A stretch of DNA of 64,000 bases from Paenibacillus lactis (lineage in GTDB: Bacteria; Bacillota; Bacilli; Paenibacillales; Paenibacillaceae): assembly GCF_017873605.1 (NCBI RefSeq), contig NZ_JAGGKI010000020.1, positions 29,226 through 93,225 of the forward strand, given 5' to 3'. Position numbers and translations under genes: made by a program. Positions 61,170 through 64,000 of this stretch are shown here, one piece after another (the stretch's first letter is position 1; every line of letters starts with the position of its first letter). The notes under the pieces were generated by a model. The model was not told the DNA's origin. It saw nothing but the letters and a program-made list of their open reading frames with translations, and made no database searches.

Positions 61170-63554
61170 CTGGAAACGAATCCGAGCAGATCCTATAAGC
61201 TATGGTACGACAAGCCGGCTTCCGTATGGGAAGAGGCGCTTCCTCTAGGGAACGGACGCCTTGGCGCAATGGTGTTCGGGGGCATTCAGGAGGAGCGTAT
61301 TCAATGGAATGAGGATACACTCTGGTCCGGATTCCCGAGGGATACGAACAATTACGAGGCGCTTCGTTATTTGCAAGCGGCCAGGGAATTGATCGCTTCC
61401 GAGAAATATGCGGAGGCCGAGAAGCTGATTGAGGAACGGATGGTTGGCCGGAATACGGAAGCCTTTTTACCGCTCGGGGACCTGCTGATCGAACAAACGG
61501 GGATCGATGACTGGCAGTCGAATTACCGGCGCGAGCTGGATCTGGGCAATGGGGTTGCTTCGGTAGTGTTTCGGACCGGGCGAGGTGAGCACTTTCAAAG
61601 GGAGATGTTTATCAGCGCGGCGGACCAGATCGCGGTGATCCGGTATACGGGCAGTGCCGAAGGGAGCATTCATCTGAAGCTGAAGCTGCAGTCGCCTCTG
61701 AGATATGAGACTGAAATTACGCCCGGCGGCGTTATGCGGCTGTTCGGACATGCGCCGACGCACATCGCGGATAACTACCGAGGTGACCACCCCCAATCGG
61801 TATTATACGAGGAAGGAAGTGGGCTCCGATATGAAATGCAGGTCGCGGTCCGGGCGGATGGGGGCCGCATCGGCATAAACGGCGATGTCTTGACGGTTAC
61901 CGGTGCCAGTGCCGTGACGCTGCATGTTGCGGCAGCCACGGACTTCGAAGGCTTTGACGTCATGCCGGGGGCTAAGGGGAGCGATCCGGCAAGGCTGTGC
62001 AGCGCCCGTCTTGAAGCCGCTGCCGGGTACGATGACGAAGCCTTGCGTTTGCGGCATACGGAGGAGCATTGGGCGCTCTTCGGACGGGTGGCGGTGGAGC
62101 TGGGCGATGCCGAGCATCGTGCCCGGATGGAGGCGATCCCGACGGATCAGCGCCTGGCGGCTTACGCCGGAGGTCAGGAGGATCCATCGCTGGAGGCGCT
62201 GATGTTCCAATACGGGCGATATTTGCTGATGGCAAGCTCCCGCCCCGGAACCCAGCCGGCGCATCTCCAAGGGCTGTGGAACCCTCATGTTCAGCCGCCT
62301 TGGAACAGCAATTATACGACCAATATCAATACGGAGATGAACTACTGGGCAGCGGAGACGGGCAATCTGAGCGAATGTCATGAACCGCTGATCCAAATGG
62401 TCCGGGAGCTAGCCGTCAGCGGAGCACGGACGGCCAAAATTCATTACAATGCCCGGGGATGGGCCGCACATCATAATGTTGACCTATGGCGAATGGCTAA
62501 TCCAAGCAATGGAAGGGCCATGTGGGCGTTTTGGCCGATGGCCGGCCCTTGGTTGTGCCGCCATCTATGGGAGCACTATGTATTCAACCCGGATCCGGAG
62601 TACTTAAGGAACACGGCTTATCCTCTCATGCGGGAGGCGGCGCTATTTTGCCTGGATTGGCTGATCGAAAACGGTGAGGGACATCTGGTTACCAGCCCGT
62701 CGACATCGCCGGAGAATCAGTTCTTGACGAAGGAAGGCGTGCCGTGCAGCGTATCGGCAGGGTCCACGATGGATATGGCGCTGATTCGCGAACTGTTCCG
62801 TCATTGCCTTGAAGCCTCCGAGCTGCTGGAGATCGACCGGGAGCTGCAGGAAGAGCTGCGGAGCGCGCTGGAGCGGCTCCTTCCATATCAAATCGATGAT
62901 GACGGGCGGCTGATGGAGTGGAGCAAGCCTTTTGCGGAGGCGGAACCGGGCCATCGGCACGTATCGCATCTGTACGGCCTGTATCCCGGCACCGATATCA
63001 ATCTGCGGGATACGCCCGAGTTGGCGGAAGCTGCCCTGCAGTCGCTCATGTCCCGAATCCGGAGCGGAGGCGGACATACGGGCTGGAGCTGTGTGTGGCT
63101 CATCAATCTGTTCGCAAGGCTGCAGCAGCCGGAGCTGGCTTATCAATACGTGCGGACTTTACTAACCCGTTCGGTTCACCCGAACCTGTTCGGCGATCAT
63201 CCGCCGTTCCAGATCGACGCCAATTTCGGCGGAGCTGCCGGCCTCGCCGAAATGCTGCTGCAGAGCCATCTGGGCGAGATTGTGCTGCTGCCCGCGCTGC
63301 CGGCTGCATGGTCCTCGGGTGCCGTCCGCGGCTTGAAGGCGCGGGGCGGCTTCCTGATTGACATGGAGTGGAAGGACGGCGCATTGGCATCGGCGTCGAT
63401 CACGTCAACCCATGGGCAGCCTTGCAGCGTCAGCTGCGGGATCCCGGTGCGGGTGCAGCGTGAGGACGGATCAGCTGCGGCTTCGGGCGAGCGCTGCTCC
63501 TTCGACACGGTCAAGGGAGAGACGTATCGCGTGCTCCCGTTAGAGCGTGCCTGA
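61170..63554 (+). CDS. GH95 family glycosidase (alpha-L-fucosidase/galactosidase), apparent CTG start
   Basis: A protein of about 794 residues, cytoplasmic, hydrolysing alpha-1,2-fucosyl or related linkages. Family motifs: LWYDKPASVWEEALPLGNGR at the N-terminus, WNEDTLWSGFP, LQGLWNPHVQPPWNSNYTTN, GWAAHHNVDLWRM, SPSTSPENQF and PFQIDANFGGAAG. The first ATG (61269) would cut off the conserved N-terminus. Upstream the frame is open to a TGA at 61137 with no ATG, GTG or TTG; CTG at 61170 lies 6 nt after AAGGAGGAG (61156-61163). A CTG start is therefore the best reading. Confidence 0.9.
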   Translation: METNPSRSYKLWYDKPASVWEEALPLGNGRLGAMVFGGIQEERIQWNEDTLWSGFPRDTNNYEALRYLQAARELIASEKYAEAEKLIEERMVGRNTEAFLPLGDLLIEQTGIDDWQSNYRRELDLGNGVASVVFRTGRGEHFQREMFISAADQIAVIRYTGSAEGSIHLKLKLQSPLRYETEITPGGVMRLFGHAPTHIADNYRGDHPQSVLYEEGSGLRYEMQVAVRADGGRIGINGDVLTVTGASAVTLHVAAATDFEGFDVMPGAKGSDPARLCSARLEAAAGYDDEALRLRHTEEHWALFGRVAVELGDAEHRARMEAIPTDQRLAAYAGGQEDPSLEALMFQYGRYLLMASSRPGTQPAHLQGLWNPHVQPPWNSNYTTNINTEMNYWAAETGNLSECHEPLIQMVRELAVSGARTAKIHYNARGWAAHHNVDLWRMANPSNGRAMWAFWPMAGPWLCRHLWEHYVFNPDPEYLRNTAYPLMREAALFCLDWLIENGEGHLVTSPSTSPENQFLTKEGVPCSVSAGSTMDMALIRELFRHCLEASELLEIDRELQEELRSALERLLPYQIDDDGRLMEWSKPFAEAEPGHRHVSHLYGLYPGTDINLRDTPELAEAALQSLMSRIRSGGGHTGWSCVWLINLFARLQQPELAYQYVRTLLTRSVHPNLFGDHPPFQIDANFGGAAGLAEMLLQSHLGEIVLLPALPAAWSSGAVRGLKARGGFLIDMEWKDGALASASITSTHGQPCSVSCGIPVRVQREDGSAAASGERCSFDTVKGETYRVLPLERA

Positions 63555-63690
63555 GCCTGTTAGGGAGGGCATCTAGGCAGTGTGGCTGTGGAGGGCGCTT
63601 AGCCGCGTGGTTAGTGAGGGCTCTTGGCAGTGGCTGTGGAGGGTGCCAGGCAGTGTGGTTAGGACTGATATGTAGTGTGTGGGAACGTAC

Positions 63691-63908
63691 AACAAGTCCT
63701 CAAAAGGGACTTGTTTGGCTAACTGGGGTAATATTTCGAGTAACAAGTCCTTAAAAGGGACTTGCTCGGGGACCTGAGGCGGAAATTCGAGTAGCAAGTC
63801 CTAAAAAGGGACTTGCTCAGGGATCTGAGGCGGAATTTCGAGTAGTAAGTCCTTAAAAGGGACTTGCTCAGGGATCTGAGGCGGAAATTCGAGCAACAAG
63901 TCCTTAAA
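63691..63908. repeat. 51-bp tandem array of hairpin units, about 4.3 copies
   Basis: Units start at 63691, 63742, 63793, 63844 and (truncated) 63895, with a period of exactly 51 bp. Each contains the inverted repeat CAAGTCC-TTAAAA-GGACTTG and a tail GGGATCTGAGGCGGAAATTC. The first copy is most diverged. Because 51 is a multiple of three, minus-strand frames stay open (63719-63934) and give 17-residue repeats, judged artefacts. The 63555-63690 stretch before it has looser GAGGG/GTGGCTGTG repeats. Confidence 0.85.
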
Positions 63909-64000
63909 TGCTCTTCTGTCAAGAAAGTAGACACCTCTAAGCTAAGCTATACACTCGTAATAGCACTGCTCAAAACGCACCGGGGACATATACCCAATCG
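63909..64000 (-). mobile_element. End of an IS3-family insertion sequence
   Basis: The fifth 51-bp unit is cut off after AAA at 63906-63908, where TGCTCTTCTGTCAAGAAAG begins. This TG-start and the GTCAAGAAAGTAGACAC stretch resemble IS3-family terminal repeats. The rest of the element continues past the window edge. Confidence 0.6.
63942..64000 (-). CDS. IS3-family transposase OrfB, C-terminal end only
   Basis: On the minus strand the frame IGYMSPVRFEQCYYECIA followed by TAG (63944-63942) matches the usual end of IS3-family OrfB, where an MSPV/YEF-like motif lies about 15 residues before the stop. Only 18 codons are in the window, so the family call is firm but the subgroup is not. Confidence 0.65.
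   Translation of the reverse strand, partial: IGYMSPVRFEQCYYECIA

Noticed and set aside
63719..63934. Minus-strand frame with 17-residue repeats
   Set aside because: Follows from the 51-bp period being a multiple of three; no start signals, and it runs into the IS end.

Overview
The window looks like a chromosomal segment of a Paenibacillus-type, spore-forming Firmicute with GC content of roughly the low fifties. Pointers are an S-layer-anchored chitinase, a BclB-like collagen repeat protein, a Bacillus-type deo operon with its own DeoR, RNase J, YesM/YesN-type two-component proteins next to LplB/LplC-type importers, AGGAGG ribosome sites and many TTG or GTG starts. No rRNA, tRNA, prophage or CRISPR array was recognised. 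All calls are by eye, without database searches.

Layout. 0-13.5 kb is mixed housekeeping: the C-terminal part of an SLH chitinase, two VOC proteins, an azoreductase, cardiolipin synthase, an AI-2E-family exporter, an SDR enzyme, the collagen-like spore surface protein, a UPF0316 protein preceded by an overlapping 36-codon frame, DinB and a WYL regulator. 13.5-18.6 kb holds a viroplasmin-RNase H protein, a Cof phosphatase, a tight cluster of DnaA boxes (15.5-15.7 kb), and an AraC regulator divergent from a Gfo/Idh-ThuA pair. 18.8-25.8 kb is a complete deoxyribonucleoside operon (deoR, deoC, nupC, deoB, deoD, pdp) with a recognisable DeoR operator. 26.0-28.4 kb holds a 26-residue membrane peptide, tagO and an SDR.

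28.5-39.3 kb is the most coherent system: murQ and a MurNAc/GlcNAc-type kinase diverge from a MurR/RpiR regulator, which is followed by a complete carbohydrate ABC importer (binding protein, two permeases, ATPase), a YesL-like membrane protein, a NamZ-type exo-N-acetylmuramidase without a signal peptide, and anmK. I read it as a MurNAc (cell-wall sugar) salvage locus that uses an ABC importer, where Bacillus subtilis uses the MurP phosphotransferase system.

39.7-49.7 kb holds a methyltransferase, a TIMP-like gene broken by two one-base deletions, map, pdxK, a VTT membrane protein, a permuted papain-fold protein, a NiaP-like transporter, RNase J and a YqcI/YcgG protein. 50-63.6 kb is a carbohydrate locus: AraC regulator, GH31 alpha-xylosidase, YesM/YesN-type pair, LplB/LplC/lipoprotein importer and a GH95 enzyme that appears to start with CTG; fucosylated xyloglucan fragments are a plausible substrate. 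The window ends in a 51-bp hairpin repeat array interrupted by the end of an IS3-family element.

Signals that ordinary genes do not explain: the DnaA-box cluster, a dispersed element of about 110 bp present twice (27.3 and 45.5 kb), the 51-bp array, the 26-residue peptide, and the 36-codon frame overlapping the UPF0316 gene.
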